A DNA stretch of 64,000 nt from Bauldia sp. (GCA_026126065.1 JAHCJY010000007.1:1-64000); one strand, 5' to 3'. Shown: positions 1-11,904, counted from the stretch's first letter. Program-made: numbers and translations. Notes: generated by a model not told the origin, from the sequence alone.

Positions 1-12
1 ATGCGCGGCGCG

Positions 13-690
13 CTATCGCCTGCGCGGGCGCACCGGCGGGCGGCGTGGAGAAACCGCCTTTGCGGCGACCGCAGGAATCGGGGAAGCCTTTGCTTCCGCC
101 TCGCCCAGCGAGCCTTTCGTCGACGGCACCGCATTCGGCTGACGCGGGTCGATCGCGACCGCAGCCCGGAGGGCACGGGCGAGCGCCTTGAAGCAGGTCT
201 CGGCGATGTGGTGGCTGTTGACGCCGTAGAGGGTCTCGACGTGCAGCGTGATGCCGGCGTTCTGGGCGAACGCCTGGAAGAACTCGCGGACGAGGTCGGT
301 GTCGAACGTACCGATCTTGGCGCGCGGGAACTCGACCCGCCAGACGAGGAACGGCCGGCCGGAGATGTCGACGGCGCAGCGCGTCAGCGTCTCGTCCATC
401 GGCAGGTGCACGTCGGCGTAGCGGACGATGCCCTTCATGTCGCCGAGCGCCTTGCGCAGCGCCTGGCCCAGCACGATGCCGGTGTCTTCCGCCGTGTGGT
501 GGTCGTCGATGTGGAGGTCGCCCTTGGCGGCGATGCGAAGGTCGATCAGCCCGTGGCGCGCGACCTGCTCGAGCATGTGGTCGAGGAAGCCGATGCCGGT
601 CGAAATGGCGGCAGTCCCCGTACCGTCGAGGTCGACGGTGACGGAAATGTCGGTCTCCTTCGTGCGCCGTTCTACCGTGGCACCACGCAT
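13..690 (-). CDS. hisB: Imidazoleglycerol-phosphate dehydratase
   Basis: Catalyses the sixth step of histidine biosynthesis, dehydrating imidazole glycerol phosphate to imidazole acetol phosphate. The two metal-binding signatures are present: HHTAEDTG near residues 64-71 and NSHHIAE near 158-164, separated by the usual pseudo-duplicated fold. At 225 aa it is longer than the roughly 195-200 aa of most stand-alone enzymes. The conserved core ends near residue 195 (STKGSLG) and is followed by about 30 Ala/Pro/Arg-rich residues, which look like a non-essential tail. Monofunctional: no phosphatase domain. The his genes that normally follow it in this group would lie beyond the left edge of the window. 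Identification is firm; the function of the tail is unknown. Confidence 0.97.
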   Translation of the reverse strand: MRGATVERRTKETDISVTVDLDGTGTAAISTGIGFLDHMLEQVARHGLIDLRIAAKGDLHIDDHHTAEDTGIVLGQALRKALGDMKGIVRYADVHLPMDETLTRCAVDISGRPFLVWRVEFPRAKIGTFDTDLVREFFQAFAQNAGITLHVETLYGVNSHHIAETCFKALARALRAAVAIDPRQPNAVPSTKGSLGEAEAKASPIPAVAAKAVSPRRPPVRPRRR

Positions 691-844
691 CGCTCTGTCC
701 TTTGTGCGGATTTCGCGCCGCGAATAGCAGATGCGGCGGATTCTCGCCAGTTTTGCAGCAACCCGTGAAGGAAGCGTCAGCAGTGGGACGATAGTTGCCC
801 GGTCGGCGTCTGGCCGTCGCCAGACGCCCTGCTCGATCGCCGGC

Positions 845-1264
845 TCAGGCGCTGACCGCCTTCCAGTGCTTTGCCGTCTTCACCTTCTTCTTCGCCTCCT
901 CGGAAGCAAAGAACTGGACGTTGCCGCAGGTGACGCAGAGCCAGGGGCGAATCTTTGCCGAGAGGAAGTGGCTGCCCAGCCCGGGAAGAAGCTCTTCGCC
1001 GGAAAGCGAGAACGCTGTCTTGTACTCGTAGATCTCGGTCGAGCGGCAGATCGGACAGGGATGCATGAGGGCTTTCTCGTCGAGGTCGTGGGTGTCGATG
1101 TCCAGTGCTGCAGCCAACGCCTTCTTCGATTGAAGCGATGCAGAACCGTCCCGCTCGACGCGCTGAATGGTCCGCAAGTTCAGTCCGGATGCCGCGGCCA
1201 GCTCGTCTTGCGACCAGGACCGCTCATTTCGCAGCCGGACCAGCAATTCGGCATCTATCTTCAT
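845..1264 (-). CDS. HTH (XRE-type) protein with C-terminal zinc ribbon
   Basis: 139 aa. Residues 5-60 form an XRE/Cro-like helix-turn-helix ([20 protein letters not shown]), so the N-terminus probably binds DNA. The C-terminal half carries two CxxC knuckles, CPIC at 70-73 and CVTC at 110-113, as expected for a four-cysteine zinc ribbon. The ATG at 1264 was chosen because the HTH domain begins at once after it and the upstream in-frame extension is compositionally random; GGGAA lies a few bases upstream. It sits between hisB (same strand) and the divergent hslVU genes, but nothing shows that it regulates either. The HTH plus zinc-ribbon layout recalls antitoxin-like regulators such as MqsA with the domain order reversed; that is a structural analogy only. 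Confidence 0.8.
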   Translation of the reverse strand: MKIDAELLVRLRNERSWSQDELAAASGLNLRTIQRVERDGSASLQSKKALAAALDIDTHDLDEKALMHPCPICRSTEIYEYKTAFSLSGEELLPGLGSHFLSAKIRPWLCVTCGNVQFFASEEAKKKVKTAKHWKAVSA

Positions 1265-1573
1265 CGCCGGTTCCCGATCCGTTTCAATGATCGCCGACTG
1301 TATCCATCCTCGCGGAATGACCAACGGCTCCGCCGCGAAAGTGACCCGGCGATCGTACGACAGTCTTACGGCACCTCCGGGCATGGCGATGCTCGCAGGC
1401 CGGTCGTGCCCCGTGTCCGATGGGCCGAGGTCCCAAGATGGGACACCGCCAGCACGCCGTGCCCGGCGGTGTCCTGCTGCCCTTTCGGCAGGGGTTTGCA
1501 CATCCCCTCCCCCGCCCTACATGAGCCCGTACCGCCGACCGATGCCTCATTCCGAGGGCCGGCCCCGGCGCTC
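1265..1573. other. Gene-free stretch upstream of hslVU
   Basis: About 310 bases between the divergent HTH gene and the small ORF ahead of hslV. The open frames here are GC-driven and resemble no protein family. The stretch must carry promoters for both directions, but no RpoH-type or housekeeping promoter stands out clearly by eye. Confidence 0.5.
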
Positions 1574-1720
1574 ATGGAGGGTGCCCTGTTGGCCCTTGCG
1601 ATCATTCTGGCGACCGCCTTTGCGGTTGCCGCCGCGCTCGCAGCAGCGCGGTCAGCTACCCCCGCCCCACAGCTCGTTCCGATCCCGGTCCGCGCCTCCC
1701 GTGATGGAGGCCGCTCATGA
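1574..1720 (+). CDS. Possible 48-aa single-pass membrane peptide, coupled to hslV
   Basis: A short ORF that starts with ATG and ends in a TGA sharing bases with the hslV start codon (ATGA, 1717-1720), the classic translational-coupling arrangement. Residues 4-24 ([21 protein letters not shown]) are a good hydrophobic helix, followed by a short Pro/Arg-containing tail. The ribosome-binding site for hslV (GGAGG, 1706-1710) lies inside its last codons. Against it: a weak Shine-Dalgarno for its own ATG and no family I recognise. It may instead be untranslated leader of hslV. Confidence 0.35.
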   Translation: MEGALLALAIILATAFAVAAALAAARSATPAPQLVPIPVRASRDGGRS

Positions 1721-2277
1721 GCGACGGGCTGCACGATCCGAAAACCTGGTACGGCACGACCATTGTCTCGATCCGCAAGGGCGGGAAGGTCGTGGTCGCC
1801 GGTGACGGCCAGGTCTCCGTGGGCCCCACGGTGATGAAGCACAATGCCAAGAAGGTCCGCCTCCTCGGCAAGGGTTCCGTGATCGGCGGCTTTGCCGGCG
1901 CGACCGCGGACGCCTTCACGCTGTTCGAGCGGCTCGAGGCCAAGCTCGAGCAGTATCCCGACCAGTTGATGCGCGCCTCGGTCGAACTCGCCAAGGACTG
2001 GCGCACCGACCGCTACCTCCGTCACCTCGAGGCGATGATGATCGTCGCCGACAAGAACACCACGCTGGTGCTCACTGGCCATGGCGACGTGCTCGAGCCC
2101 GAGAACGGCATCGCGGGCATCGGCTCGGGCGGCAATTACGCTCTCTCGGCAGCGCGCGCGCTTGCCGATCTTGACCTTTCGGCGGAGGAGATCGCCCGCA
2201 AGGCGATGAAGATCGCGGCGGAGATCTGCATCTACACCAACGACAAGGTCACACTCGAATCCATGGAGGCCGCATAA
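1717..2277 (+). CDS. hslV: ATP-dependent protease proteolytic subunit HslV
   Basis: Threonine-protease subunit of the cytoplasmic HslUV (ClpQY) protease, a two-ring dodecamer that degrades unfolded and regulatory proteins. The 186-aa product carries a 13-residue propeptide ending in WYG, then the processed N-terminus [12 protein letters not shown] with Thr14 as the catalytic nucleophile. The AGDGQVSVG and [16 protein letters not shown] signatures are intact. A strong GGAGG sits six bases before the ATG. It forms an operon with hslU, overlapping it by one base (TAATG). The hisB-hslV divergent neighbourhood is typical of Hyphomicrobiales. Confidence 0.98.
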   Translation: MSDGLHDPKTWYGTTIVSIRKGGKVVVAGDGQVSVGPTVMKHNAKKVRLLGKGSVIGGFAGATADAFTLFERLEAKLEQYPDQLMRASVELAKDWRTDRYLRHLEAMMIVADKNTTLVLTGHGDVLEPENGIAGIGSGGNYALSAARALADLDLSAEEIARKAMKIAAEICIYTNDKVTLESMEAA

Positions 2278-3641
2278 TGGCTGCCGTCACCCTCGCCGCC
2301 TCCAACCCACAACCGCAGAAGGCCATGACCGGCGAAGCCCCTGTCGCAACGTTCTCGCCGCGTGAGATCGTCTCCGAGCTGGATCGTTACATCGTCGGCC
2401 AGAACGACGCCAAGCGCGCCGTCGCGATCGCGCTCCGCAACCGCTGGCGGCGGCAGCAGCTCACCGGCCATCTCCGCGAGGAGGTGATGCCGAAGAACAT
2501 CCTGATGATCGGCCCCACAGGCGTCGGCAAGACCGAGATCAGCCGCCGGCTGGCGAAGCTTGCCGGCGCGCCCTTCCTCAAGGTCGAGGCGACCAAGTTC
2601 ACCGAGGTCGGCTATGTCGGCCGCGACGTCGAGCAGATCATCCGCGACCTCGTCGAGATCGGCATCTCGCTCGTCCGCGACCGCAAGCGGAAGGACGTCG
2701 CCGCCAGGGCCGAGCTGTCGGCCGAGGAGCGCGTCCTCGACGCCCTCGTTGGCCAGTCGGCGAGCCCGGCGACGCGCGACGCGTTCCGGAAGCGCCTGCG
2801 CACGGGCGAACTCGACGACAAGGAGATCGAGATCCAGGTCAAGGACACCGGCGGCATGCCTCAGTTCGAGGTGCCCGGAATGCCCGGCGTCGGCGTCATG
2901 AACATCGGCGACATGCTCGGCAAGGCGTTCAACAACCAGCGCACCAAGGCGCGGAAGGTGACCGTCCGCGACAGCCACGAGATCCTCATGCAGGAGGAGT
3001 CGGACAAGCTGCTCGACAACGACGCGGTCATCGCGGAGGCCGTGAAGGCCGCCGAGGACGACGGCATCGTCTTTCTCGACGAGATCGACAAGATCGCCGC
3101 GGGTTCGGACCGCTTCGGCGGGCCGTCGCGCGAGGGCGTCCAGCGCGACCTGCTGCCGCTGATCGAAGGCACGACCGTCTCGACCAAATACGGGCCGGTG
3201 AAGACGGACCACATTCTCTTCATCGCCTCGGGCGCGTTCCACGTGTCCAAGCCGTCGGACCTGTTGCCGGAGCTGCAGGGCCGCCTGCCGATCCGTGTCG
3301 AGCTCAAGCCGCTGACGAAGGAAGACTTCCGCCGGATTCTCACCGAGCCGGAAGCCAGCCTCATCAAGCAGTATGTGGCGCTGATGAACACCGAGGGGCT
3401 GACCCTCGAGGTGACCGACGACGCGATCGCGGCGATCGCCCAGATCGCCGTCGACATCAACGGCTCGGTCGAGAACATCGGTGCGCGCCGGCTCCAGACG
3501 GTGATGGAGCGCATCCTGGACGAGATCAGCTTCACCGCCCCCGACAAGGGCGGCGAGACGCTGGTCGTGGACGCCGCCTACGTCGAATCGCAGGTGGGGG
3601 ACCTCTCCCGCAACGTCGACCTCAGCCGGTACATCCTCTAG
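2277..3641 (+). CDS. hslU: ATP-dependent protease ATPase subunit HslU
   Basis: AAA+ unfoldase ring that feeds substrates to HslV. Visible motifs: Walker A GPTGVGKT (79-86), pore loop GYVG (112-115), the inserted I-domain around residues 125-235, Walker B IVFLDEID (264-271), a sensor/arginine-finger region with [10 protein letters not shown], and the C-terminal LSRYIL tail that docks into HslV. Length 454 aa is normal for the alphaproteobacterial form. The annotated ATG overlaps the hslV stop by one base; a second ATG 16 codons later ([16 protein letters not shown]) would match the start of shorter homologues, so the first 16 residues are uncertain. Confidence 0.98.
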   Translation: MAAVTLAASNPQPQKAMTGEAPVATFSPREIVSELDRYIVGQNDAKRAVAIALRNRWRRQQLTGHLREEVMPKNILMIGPTGVGKTEISRRLAKLAGAPFLKVEATKFTEVGYVGRDVEQIIRDLVEIGISLVRDRKRKDVAARAELSAEERVLDALVGQSASPATRDAFRKRLRTGELDDKEIEIQVKDTGGMPQFEVPGMPGVGVMNIGDMLGKAFNNQRTKARKVTVRDSHEILMQEESDKLLDNDAVIAEAVKAAEDDGIVFLDEIDKIAAGSDRFGGPSREGVQRDLLPLIEGTTVSTKYGPVKTDHILFIASGAFHVSKPSDLLPELQGRLPIRVELKPLTKEDFRRILTEPEASLIKQYVALMNTEGLTLEVTDDAIAAIAQIAVDINGSVENIGARRLQTVMERILDEISFTAPDKGGETLVVDAAYVESQVGDLSRNVDLSRYIL

Positions 3642-3674
3642 CGGCGGCGGGCGGGACCTTCGTGGCCCCGCCCC

Positions 3675-4274
3675 CTACGGGTAGAGCCGCGCCTTCGTCC
3701 ACGGTCCACCCGGGACCCGGGTGAACTGCAGCCGGTCGTGCAGCCGGTTCGGCTGGTCCTGCCAGAACTCGATCGAGCGCGGTACGACGCGCCAGCCGGT
3801 CCAGTAGGGCGGGCGCGGGACGTCGCCCATGCCGAAGCGCGCCGTCTCCCGCGCCACAGCCTTTTCGAGCGCGAACCGCGATTCAAGCGGGCGGGACTGC
3901 TGGCTCGCCCAGGCGCCGATGCGGCTGCCGCGGCTGCGGGACTGGAAATAGGCGTCGGCGTCGGCGGGGGCCACCTCGGTGGCAAGGCCACGGATACGGA
4001 CCTGGCGGCCCAGGCTCTTCCAGTGGAACGCGAGCGCCGCGCGCGGGTTGTGGGCCAGCTCGCGACCCTTGGCGCTGTCGCGGTTGCTGAAGAAGACGAA
4101 ACCATCCGGGCCGTGGCCCTTGAGGAGGACGATGCGGACGTCGGGGAGGCCGTTCTCGTCACAGGTGGCGAGCGACATCGCGTTGGGGTCGTTGAGCTCG
4201 GTCTTCTCGGCCTCGGCGAGCCATTGACCGAAGAGAGAGAGCGGGTCCCTGGCGAGGGTGAAATCGGTGGTCAT
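3675..4274 (-). CDS. pdxH: Pyridoxamine 5'-phosphate oxidase
   Basis: FMN-dependent oxidase that makes pyridoxal 5'-phosphate from PNP or PMP, the last step of the vitamin B6 pathway and salvage. The protein (199 aa) has the expected blocks: VRIVLLKG and [13 protein letters not shown] for FMN binding, [23 protein letters not shown], and the C-terminal [10 protein letters not shown] and LYP end that closes the active site. It converges with hslU, 33 bases apart, and is divergent from the J-protein gene. DXS encoded nearby also supplies a B6 precursor, although the two genes are not in one operon. Confidence 0.97.
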   Translation of the reverse strand: MTTDFTLARDPLSLFGQWLAEAEKTELNDPNAMSLATCDENGLPDVRIVLLKGHGPDGFVFFSNRDSAKGRELAHNPRAALAFHWKSLGRQVRIRGLATEVAPADADAYFQSRSRGSRIGAWASQQSRPLESRFALEKAVARETARFGMGDVPRPPYWTGWRVVPRSIEFWQDQPNRLHDRLQFTRVPGGPWTKARLYP

Positions 4275-4384
4275 CGTGTTCCCTCGGGAGCGCTCCGCGT
4301 TTGACCGGTGGTCATGCGCCAGCGTGGCAATTCTGCAACTCGGGGACAGCGAAATCTCTGGAACAGCGGGCGGCCCGCACCATA

Positions 4385-4413
4385 TTGAAACACCGCGCCC
4401 GCCTTTCCTTTAC
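4385..4413 (+). promoter_or_regulatory. Candidate promoter of the J-protein gene
   Basis: TTGAAA (4385-4390) is separated by 17 bases from CTTTAC (4408-4413), putting transcription start near 4420, about 20 bases before the ATG. The -35 is good and the -10 only moderate. Found by eye. Confidence 0.35.
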
Positions 4414-4438
4414 ACGGCCGGCGCTCCAAGGTGCAGGC

Positions 4439-5410
4439 ATGCGTGATCCGTACGAAGTGCTGGGTGTCGCGCGGGGTGCATCGGCCGCCGACATCAAGAA
4501 GGCGTTCCGGCGCCTCGCGAAGAAACACCACCCCGACCAGAGCAAGGAACCCAAGGCGAAGGAAAACTTCGCCGAGGTCAACAGCGCCTACGAAATCCTC
4601 GGCGACGAGAAGAAGCGCGCCGAGTTCGACAAGGGGCTGATCGGACCCGACGGCAAGCCTCGTTTCCAGGGTTTCGAAGGCTTTGGCGCCGGACCCCAGG
4701 GCGGACCGGGTTCCGCCACGTTCCGCTGGTCCACCGGCGGGCCGGGCGGACCGGGCGGCGGGCAGTCCTCGGGCTTCGGCGGCTTCGGCTCCGAAGACAT
4801 CTTCAGCGAGATCCTCGGACGCGGCTTCGGCCAGCGCGGCGGCACGCGCGGCGGGCGCGCGGAGGCGGGACCGCCGGGCGCGGACGTGAATGCCACTGTC
4901 GCCGTCACGCTCGAGCAGATCGCGCGCGGCGACAAGATCCGCGTCGAACTGCCCACCGGAAAGACGGTCGAGTTCGGCCTGCCGCCGGCAGTACGAAACG
5001 GCCAGGTGATCCGGCTCCGCGGCCAGGGACAGTCGACGCTGCTCGGCGGCCCGCCGGGCGACGCGCTCGTGACGGTCGAGTTCGTGCCGCATCCGAGTTT
5101 CCGCGCCGAGGGCGAGACCCTCCGCACGGACGTCCCGATCTCGCTCGACGAGGCGATCCTCGGCGCGAAGGTGAAGGTGCCGACGCTCGACGGCTCGGTG
5201 ACGATGACCGTGCCGCCGAAGACCGACGGCGGCCGCAGCCTTCGCCTGAAGGGCAAAGGCCTCCCCGGTTCCGGCGGCCATCGCGGCGATCTCCTCGTGC
5301 AGCTCCGGATCGTCCTTCCCGACCCGATGGACCCGGAACTCGAGGCGCTGATGCTCAAATGGCGGCAGGACGGGCGCGTCGGGGTGAAGGGGCGGCCGGT
5401 CGAGACGTAG
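4439..5410 (+). CDS. Class II DnaJ-type co-chaperone (CbpA-like)
   Basis: J-domain co-chaperone that stimulates an Hsp70 ATPase. Residues 1-65 are a complete J domain with HPD at 31-33. A Gly/Phe-rich linker spans about 75-140. The C-terminal substrate-binding beta-domains follow ([42 protein letters not shown]). The CxxCxGxG zinc fingers of true DnaJ are absent, so this is a CbpA/DjlA-class protein rather than the DnaJ of the dnaK operon. The ATG at 4439 was chosen because the J domain starts at residue 2; the long upstream frame has no domain. Length 323 aa is normal. The upstream region contains a candidate promoter. Confidence 0.93.
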   Translation: MRDPYEVLGVARGASAADIKKAFRRLAKKHHPDQSKEPKAKENFAEVNSAYEILGDEKKRAEFDKGLIGPDGKPRFQGFEGFGAGPQGGPGSATFRWSTGGPGGPGGGQSSGFGGFGSEDIFSEILGRGFGQRGGTRGGRAEAGPPGADVNATVAVTLEQIARGDKIRVELPTGKTVEFGLPPAVRNGQVIRLRGQGQSTLLGGPPGDALVTVEFVPHPSFRAEGETLRTDVPISLDEAILGAKVKVPTLDGSVTMTVPPKTDGGRSLRLKGKGLPGSGGHRGDLLVQLRIVLPDPMDPELEALMLKWRQDGRVGVKGRPVET

Positions 5411-5424
5411 GGCCACTCGTTGCC

Positions 5425-6435
<1,011 letters not shown>

Positions 6436-6552
6436 GTCGAAGACGTGCGGCAACCGGTCCTTGTCCTCCCGGCGCTGCAGCATCCGCTTGCGCCGCAGGG
6501 CGGTTTCGCCCAAAACCCTTCCTCGCGCGCAGATGGGGGGCCCTCGCCGGCC

Positions 6553-7311
6553 ATGTCAACGACCGAACTCGTCCGTATCGAGGTGACCGGCGCGGTGCAG
6601 ACGATCCGGCTGGAACGGCCGGAGCAGATGAACGCGCTGACCACCGAGATGTTCGACGCGATCTCCGATGCCCTCGTGCTCGGCGAAGGGAACGGCCGTA
6701 TCCGCGCCTTCGTGCTCGCCGGCACGGCGGGCGCCTTCACCGAAGGCAGCGACCTCACGGAGTACCAGGAATACGTCCAGAGCGGCGCAGTGACGCCGGC
6801 CTCGGTGCGGTTCCTGAAAACGCTCGCCACGCTCGACAAGCCGCTGATCGCCGCCGTCGATGGTCCCGCGATCGGCATCGGCACGACGATGCTGCTGCTG
6901 TGCGACTATGTCGTTGCCGGCGAATGGTCGGTGTTCATCGCCGACCAGGTCGGCCTCGGCCTGCCGCTCGACGCCGCCTCCACACTTCTGGGGCCGCGCA
7001 CGCTCGGGCATCATTTCGCCTTCGAGCTCCTCGTCGCCGGCGAGCCGTTCGACGCCGTCCGCGCGCATCAGGCGGGCCTCGTGAACAAGGTGGTGGCGCC
7101 CGGCATGGTGGAGGAGGCAGCGCGCGCCGTCGCCGAGCAGATCGCACTCCGGCCGCCCGAAGCGGTCCGCCTCGCCAAGCGCATGATGGTCGGCGACCGT
7201 CGTGACGCGGTCACCCGCATCACCTCGGAAGCGTCCTCCTTCGCCGCGCTGCAGAATTCCCCGCATGCCTCGGCCGCCCTTCAGGAACGCCTGAAGCGCG
7301 GCGGGTTCTGA
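6553..7311 (+). CDS. Enoyl-CoA hydratase/isomerase family protein
   Basis: Crotonase-fold protein of 252 aa acting on acyl-CoA thioesters. The oxyanion-hole region reads GTAGAFTEGSDL in the first half and DGPAIGIGTTMLLLCDYVVA in the second. The GIGTT form, with no Glu at the usual hydratase position, is typical of delta3,delta2-enoyl-CoA isomerase-like members, so an isomerase is at least as likely as a hydratase. Substrate cannot be read from the sequence. The ATG at 6553 starts the conserved domain. It is followed 13 bases later by a deacetylase-family gene on the same strand, so the two are probably co-transcribed. Confidence 0.88.
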   Translation: MSTTELVRIEVTGAVQTIRLERPEQMNALTTEMFDAISDALVLGEGNGRIRAFVLAGTAGAFTEGSDLTEYQEYVQSGAVTPASVRFLKTLATLDKPLIAAVDGPAIGIGTTMLLLCDYVVAGEWSVFIADQVGLGLPLDAASTLLGPRTLGHHFAFELLVAGEPFDAVRAHQAGLVNKVVAPGMVEEAARAVAEQIALRPPEAVRLAKRMMVGDRRDAVTRITSEASSFAALQNSPHASAALQERLKRGGF

Positions 7312-7324
7312 CCGGATCGCCCGG

Positions 7325-8248
<924 letters not shown>

Positions 8249-8264
8249 GACGACCGGGGAATGC

Positions 8265-8510
8265 ATGACCGAGCTCGCTGCAATCGAAACGCTCACCTTC
8301 GAGAAGGCGCTCGCCGAACTCGAGCAGATCGTCGGCCGCCTCGAACGGGGCGACGTGCCGCTCGCGGAATCGATCGCGATCTACGAGCGCGGCGAGGCAC
8401 TGAAGCAGCACTGCGAGACGCTGCTGCGCGAAGCGGAAGTGCGGGTCGAGAAGATCCGCCTCGGCGCCAACGGGCGGCCGCTTGGCGTCGAGCCGCTGGA
8501 CCGGGCCTGA
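8265..8510 (+). CDS. xseB: Exodeoxyribonuclease VII small subunit
   Basis: Small subunit of ExoVII, the nuclease that trims single-stranded DNA from either end. The 81-aa protein is the expected helical hairpin: [22 protein letters not shown], then [15 protein letters not shown]. The large subunit gene xseA is not in the window, as is usual. It is 16 bases downstream of the deacetylase-family gene and ahead of dxs. Confidence 0.96.
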   Translation: MTELAAIETLTFEKALAELEQIVGRLERGDVPLAESIAIYERGEALKQHCETLLREAEVRVEKIRLGANGRPLGVEPLDRA

Positions 8511-8540
8511 CGAAGAATGGTTTTGCCCCAGCCTCGACGT

Positions 8541-8672
8541 TCTCTCCACCTCCCCCCTTGTGGGGGAGGCCGGGAGGAGGACTCGCGGACGCGCTGCTCG
8601 GCACGGCGGTGCAGGGTGGCTGAGCCGAAAGTCCCCACCCCGGCCCTCCCCAAACGGGGAAGGGTGAAGGAA
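8541..8672 (+). repeat. GC-rich palindromic intergenic repeat
   Basis: Between xseB and dxs. One end has a perfect 8-bp stem hairpin (8549-8569: CCTCCCCC, loop of 5, GGGGGAGG) and the other a near-perfect hairpin (8644-8664: CCCTCCCC/GGGGAAGGG with one bulge). A pair of pyrimidine/purine palindromes flanking about 75 bases is the usual form of dispersed intergenic repeats in Hyphomicrobiales genomes. Only one copy is in the window, so the repeat status is inferred. It makes no T-tract and is unlikely to be an intrinsic terminator. Confidence 0.6.
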
Positions 8673-8764
8673 AGCCGGCGGGGACGTGGACTGGAGCCTG
8701 GACGCCGCTCCGCGCTGCCAATGCGTCCGCTTCCGACGCTCGCCCGTTTCCGGACATCAGATAG

Positions 8765-10687
8765 ATGACCAACCGGCCCGACACCCCCCTCCTCGACCGC
8801 GTCACCGACCCCGCCGAGCTCCGCAAACTCGACGAGCGGCAGCTGAAGCAGCTCGCCGCGGAGGTTCGCGCCGAGACGATCGATGTCGTGTCGAGGACCG
8901 GCGGCCATCTCGGCGCCGGCCTCGGCGTCGTCGAACTCACCGTTGCGCTCCACTACGTGTTCGATACGCCGCGCGACCGGCTGATCTGGGACGTCGGCCA
9001 CCAAGCGTACCCGCACAAGATTCTCACTGGCCGCCGCGAGAGGATCCGGACGCTGCGGCAGGAGGGCGGACTTTCGGGGTTCACCCGGCGGGCAGAGAGC
9101 GAATACGACCCGTTCGGCACGGCGCATTCATCGACGTCGATTTCGGCCGGGCTCGGCATGGCCGTGGCGCGCGACCTCACGGGCGCGACCAACCGCGTCA
9201 TCGCCGTGATCGGCGACGGCGCGATGTCGGCCGGCATGGCCTACGAGGCGATGAACAATGCCGGCCATCTGGGTTCGAACCTCATCGTCATCCTCAACGA
9301 CAACGACATGTCGATCGCCCCGCCGGTGGGCGCGATGTCGGCCTACCTCGCGCGGCTCGTGTCGGGCCGGACGTACCGGAAGGTCCGGTCGCTCGCGAAA
9401 CGCTTCCTTAGCTGGCTCCCGGAGCGGTTCCGCGACAAGGTCGCCCAGACGGAAGAGTTTGCCCGGTCGTTCGTCACCGGCGGCACGCTCTTCGAGGAAC
9501 TCGGCTTCTACTATGTCGGCCCCATCGACGGGCACAATCTCGACCATCTTCTGCCGGTGCTCCACAACGTCGCGCGGGCGAAGAACGGGCCGTTCCTCGT
9601 CCACGTCGTGACCCAGAAGGGCAAGGGCTATCCGCCGGCCGAGGAGTCGCCCGACAAGTTCCACGGCGTCGGCAAGTTCGACGTCGTGACCGGGACGCAG
9701 GCGCCCAACCAGAGCAATCTGCCGACCTTCACCCGCGTCTTCGGCGAGGCGCTGTCGGCGGAGGCAGGGCGGGACGACCGGATCGTCGCCATCACGGCCG
9801 CGATGCCGGCCGGCACCGGTCTCGACCTGTTCGGCGCACGCTTCCCGAAGCGGCTGTTCGATGTCGGCATCGCCGAGCAGCACGCCGTCACGTTCGCCGC
9901 GGGCCTTGCAGCCGAGGGATTCAAGCCCTTCTGCGCGCTCTACTCGACCTTCCTCCAGCGCGGCTACGACCAGGTCGTGCACGATGTCGCCCTGCAGAAC
10001 CTGCCGGTGCGCTTCGCCATCGACCGCGCCGGGTACGTTGGCGCGGACGGGCCGACCCATGCCGGCGCGTTCGACACCGCGTTCCTCGCGCCGCTGCCGG
10101 GCATCGTGCTGATGGCCGCCGCGGACGAGGCGGAACTGATGCACATGGTGGCGACCGCCGTTTCACTCGACGACCGGCCGTCAGCCTTCCGCTATCCGCG
10201 CGGCGAAGGCGTCGGTGTCGACCTGCCCGAGCGGGGCGTGCCGCTGCCGATCGGCAAGGGACGCATTCTCCGCGAGGGGACCAAGGTGGCGCTGTTCTCC
10301 TACGGCGCCCGTCTCCAGGAGTGTCTGGCGGCGGCGGATGAACTCGCCGGCTACGGCCTGCCGACGACGGTGGCCGATGCCCGCTTCGCCAAGCCGCTCG
10401 ATGTTGACCTCCTGCGCCGCCTGGCGCGGGAGCACGAAGTTTTGATCACGATCGAGGAGGGCTCCTCCGGCGGTTTCGGCGCCATCTGCCTCGAAGCGCT
10501 TGCCCGGACGGGCGCGCTGGATGCCGGCGTAAGGATCCGGACGCTCACCCTCCCCGACCGCAACCTCGAGCAGGCTTCCCCGGCGAGCCTTTACGCCGCC
10601 GCCGGACTGAACAGCGGCGGGATCGTCGCGGCGGTGTTTGCCGCGATCGGCCGCCTCGAGCCCACCCGGTCGGCGGGGCGTGCGTGA
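8765..10687 (+). CDS. dxs: 1-deoxy-D-xylulose-5-phosphate synthase
   Basis: Thiamine-diphosphate enzyme joining pyruvate and glyceraldehyde 3-phosphate to DXP, the entry to the MEP isoprenoid pathway and a precursor of thiamine and pyridoxal. The 640-aa protein has the ThDP motif GDGAMSAG (150-157) through NDND (178-181), [15 protein letters not shown] (76-90), a transketolase central domain with [15 protein letters not shown], and a C-terminal transketolase domain. It begins with [13 protein letters not shown] immediately after the repeat region, which may hold its promoter. Downstream come two copper-chaperone genes and then tlyA. Confidence 0.98.
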   Translation: MTNRPDTPLLDRVTDPAELRKLDERQLKQLAAEVRAETIDVVSRTGGHLGAGLGVVELTVALHYVFDTPRDRLIWDVGHQAYPHKILTGRRERIRTLRQEGGLSGFTRRAESEYDPFGTAHSSTSISAGLGMAVARDLTGATNRVIAVIGDGAMSAGMAYEAMNNAGHLGSNLIVILNDNDMSIAPPVGAMSAYLARLVSGRTYRKVRSLAKRFLSWLPERFRDKVAQTEEFARSFVTGGTLFEELGFYYVGPIDGHNLDHLLPVLHNVARAKNGPFLVHVVTQKGKGYPPAEESPDKFHGVGKFDVVTGTQAPNQSNLPTFTRVFGEALSAEAGRDDRIVAITAAMPAGTGLDLFGARFPKRLFDVGIAEQHAVTFAAGLAAEGFKPFCALYSTFLQRGYDQVVHDVALQNLPVRFAIDRAGYVGADGPTHAGAFDTAFLAPLPGIVLMAAADEAELMHMVATAVSLDDRPSAFRYPRGEGVGVDLPERGVPLPIGKGRILREGTKVALFSYGARLQECLAAADELAGYGLPTTVADARFAKPLDVDLLRRLAREHEVLITIEEGSSGGFGAICLEALARTGALDAGVRIRTLTLPDRNLEQASPASLYAAAGLNSGGIVAAVFAAIGRLEPTRSAGRA

Positions 10688-10744
10688 CGGCGCGACGCCC
10701 TGACGCTGCCGAACCGGCGGCCGTGATCTGCTACTTTCGGAGGC

Positions 10745-11254
10745 ATGTCGACCGACGCAAGACCCCTGTGGCGCAGGACGCGCGCGATCCTGGCGATCGA
10801 GATTGCGGCGCTGGTCGTCCTCGTCGTGCTCGTCGTGCTGGGGGTGAGCGGCAGCCGGACCCCGGCCGGGCCGCCGGTCCTGTCGGTCGGCTCCGTCTGG
10901 GCCCGCGCCACGCCCCCGGGCGCGGCAACGGCCTCGGTCTATCTGGAAATCACCAATGACGGCGGTACCGGCGACGTCATCGTCGGCGCCGACACCCCGG
11001 CGGCCGGCTCGGTCATGGTCCACCAGACCGAGGTGACCGACAACATCGCCACCATGACCGAACTCGGCAACGGGATTGCGATTCCGGCCGGGGGCAGCGT
11101 CTCCCTCTCGCCGGGCGGCAACCACCTGATGCTGTCGAGCCTTCCGGGCCCACTGGTCGAAGGAACGACCTTCCCGATCTCGCTCCGCTTCGGGTCGGGC
11201 GCCACCATATCCACCACCGTCACCGTGCTTGGCGCCGCCGCCACGGGCCCATAG
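10745..11254 (+). CDS. PCu(A)C-type periplasmic copper chaperone
   Basis: Cu(I)-binding protein that helps metallate the CuA/CuB sites of cytochrome c oxidase. It is anchored by one N-terminal membrane helix (about 14-34) with the domain outside. The copper motif is intact: M91, H93, M104, H127, M129, i.e. H-X10-M-X22-H-X-M, very close to the family's H(M)X10MX21HXM. 169 aa. An SCO gene follows after 47 bases on the same strand, the typical functional partner. The pair lies between dxs and tlyA, which are usually closer neighbours. Confidence 0.93.
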   Translation: MSTDARPLWRRTRAILAIEIAALVVLVVLVVLGVSGSRTPAGPPVLSVGSVWARATPPGAATASVYLEITNDGGTGDVIVGADTPAAGSVMVHQTEVTDNIATMTELGNGIAIPAGGSVSLSPGGNHLMLSSLPGPLVEGTTFPISLRFGSGATISTTVTVLGAAATGP

Positions 11255-11301
11255 ACGCGACCGCGCCACATCACCGGCACGAACGCCACCGAGATCCTCC
11301 C

Positions 11302-11904
11302 ATGACCCGACTTCAGATGATCCGCTACACGATCTGGGGCGCCGCGGCCGTCATCCTGCTGGTGTTCGCGTTCGTGTTCTGGCGCCAAAACAACGCGGCG
11401 GAGACGGCGGACAACGCGGTGGTGACGATCGGCGGGCCGTTCACGCTGACTGCCGACGACGGCACGACAGTCACGGAGGCAGCGCTCCAGGGCCAGCCAA
11501 CGCTGATGTTCTTCGGCTTCACGCATTGCCCCGACGTGTGCCCGACGGCCCTTGCAGAGGTCGGGACGTGGCTCGACGCGCTCGGTCCCGACGCCGATCG
11601 GCTCAACGTCTTCCTCGTTACCGTCGATCCCGAGCGGGACACGGTGCCGGTCATGGCGCAGTATCTCAGTGTGTTCGATCCGCAGATCACGGGCCTTACC
11701 GGCACGCCGGAGCAGATCGACGCCATGCTCAGCGAGTTCCACGTCTACAGCGAGAAGATCGCGGTCGACAGCGGCGACTACACGATGAACCATACAGCGG
11801 CGTTCTTTCTGTTCGACGCCAATGGCCGGTTCGCCGACGTGATCGACTACCATGACGGGCTGGATGCAGCGGTCGCGGACATCCGCGCCGTGCTCAACGG
11901 CTGA
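11302..11904 (+). CDS. SCO1/SenC family copper-delivery protein
   Basis: Thioredoxin-fold, membrane-anchored protein needed to insert copper into CuA of cytochrome c oxidase subunit II. N-terminal helix about 9-27. The metal/redox site CPDVCP has Cys76 and Cys80, with the third ligand His164 in the MNHTAAFFL block. 200 aa, normal length. It probably acts with the PCu(A)C protein encoded just upstream: PCu(A)C supplies Cu(I) and SCO delivers it or acts as a thiol reductase. The cox genes themselves are not in the window. Confidence 0.95.
   Translation: MTRLQMIRYTIWGAAAVILLVFAFVFWRQNNAAETADNAVVTIGGPFTLTADDGTTVTEAALQGQPTLMFFGFTHCPDVCPTALAEVGTWLDALGPDADRLNVFLVTVDPERDTVPVMAQYLSVFDPQITGLTGTPEQIDAMLSEFHVYSEKIAVDSGDYTMNHTAAFFLFDANGRFADVIDYHDGLDAAVADIRAVLNG

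Noticed and set aside
731..1720. A 329-codon frame covering the HTH gene in antisense
   Set aside because: Long antisense frames are expected at this GC content. It runs against a gene with clear HTH and zinc-ribbon motifs; only its last 48 codons may be a separate ORF.
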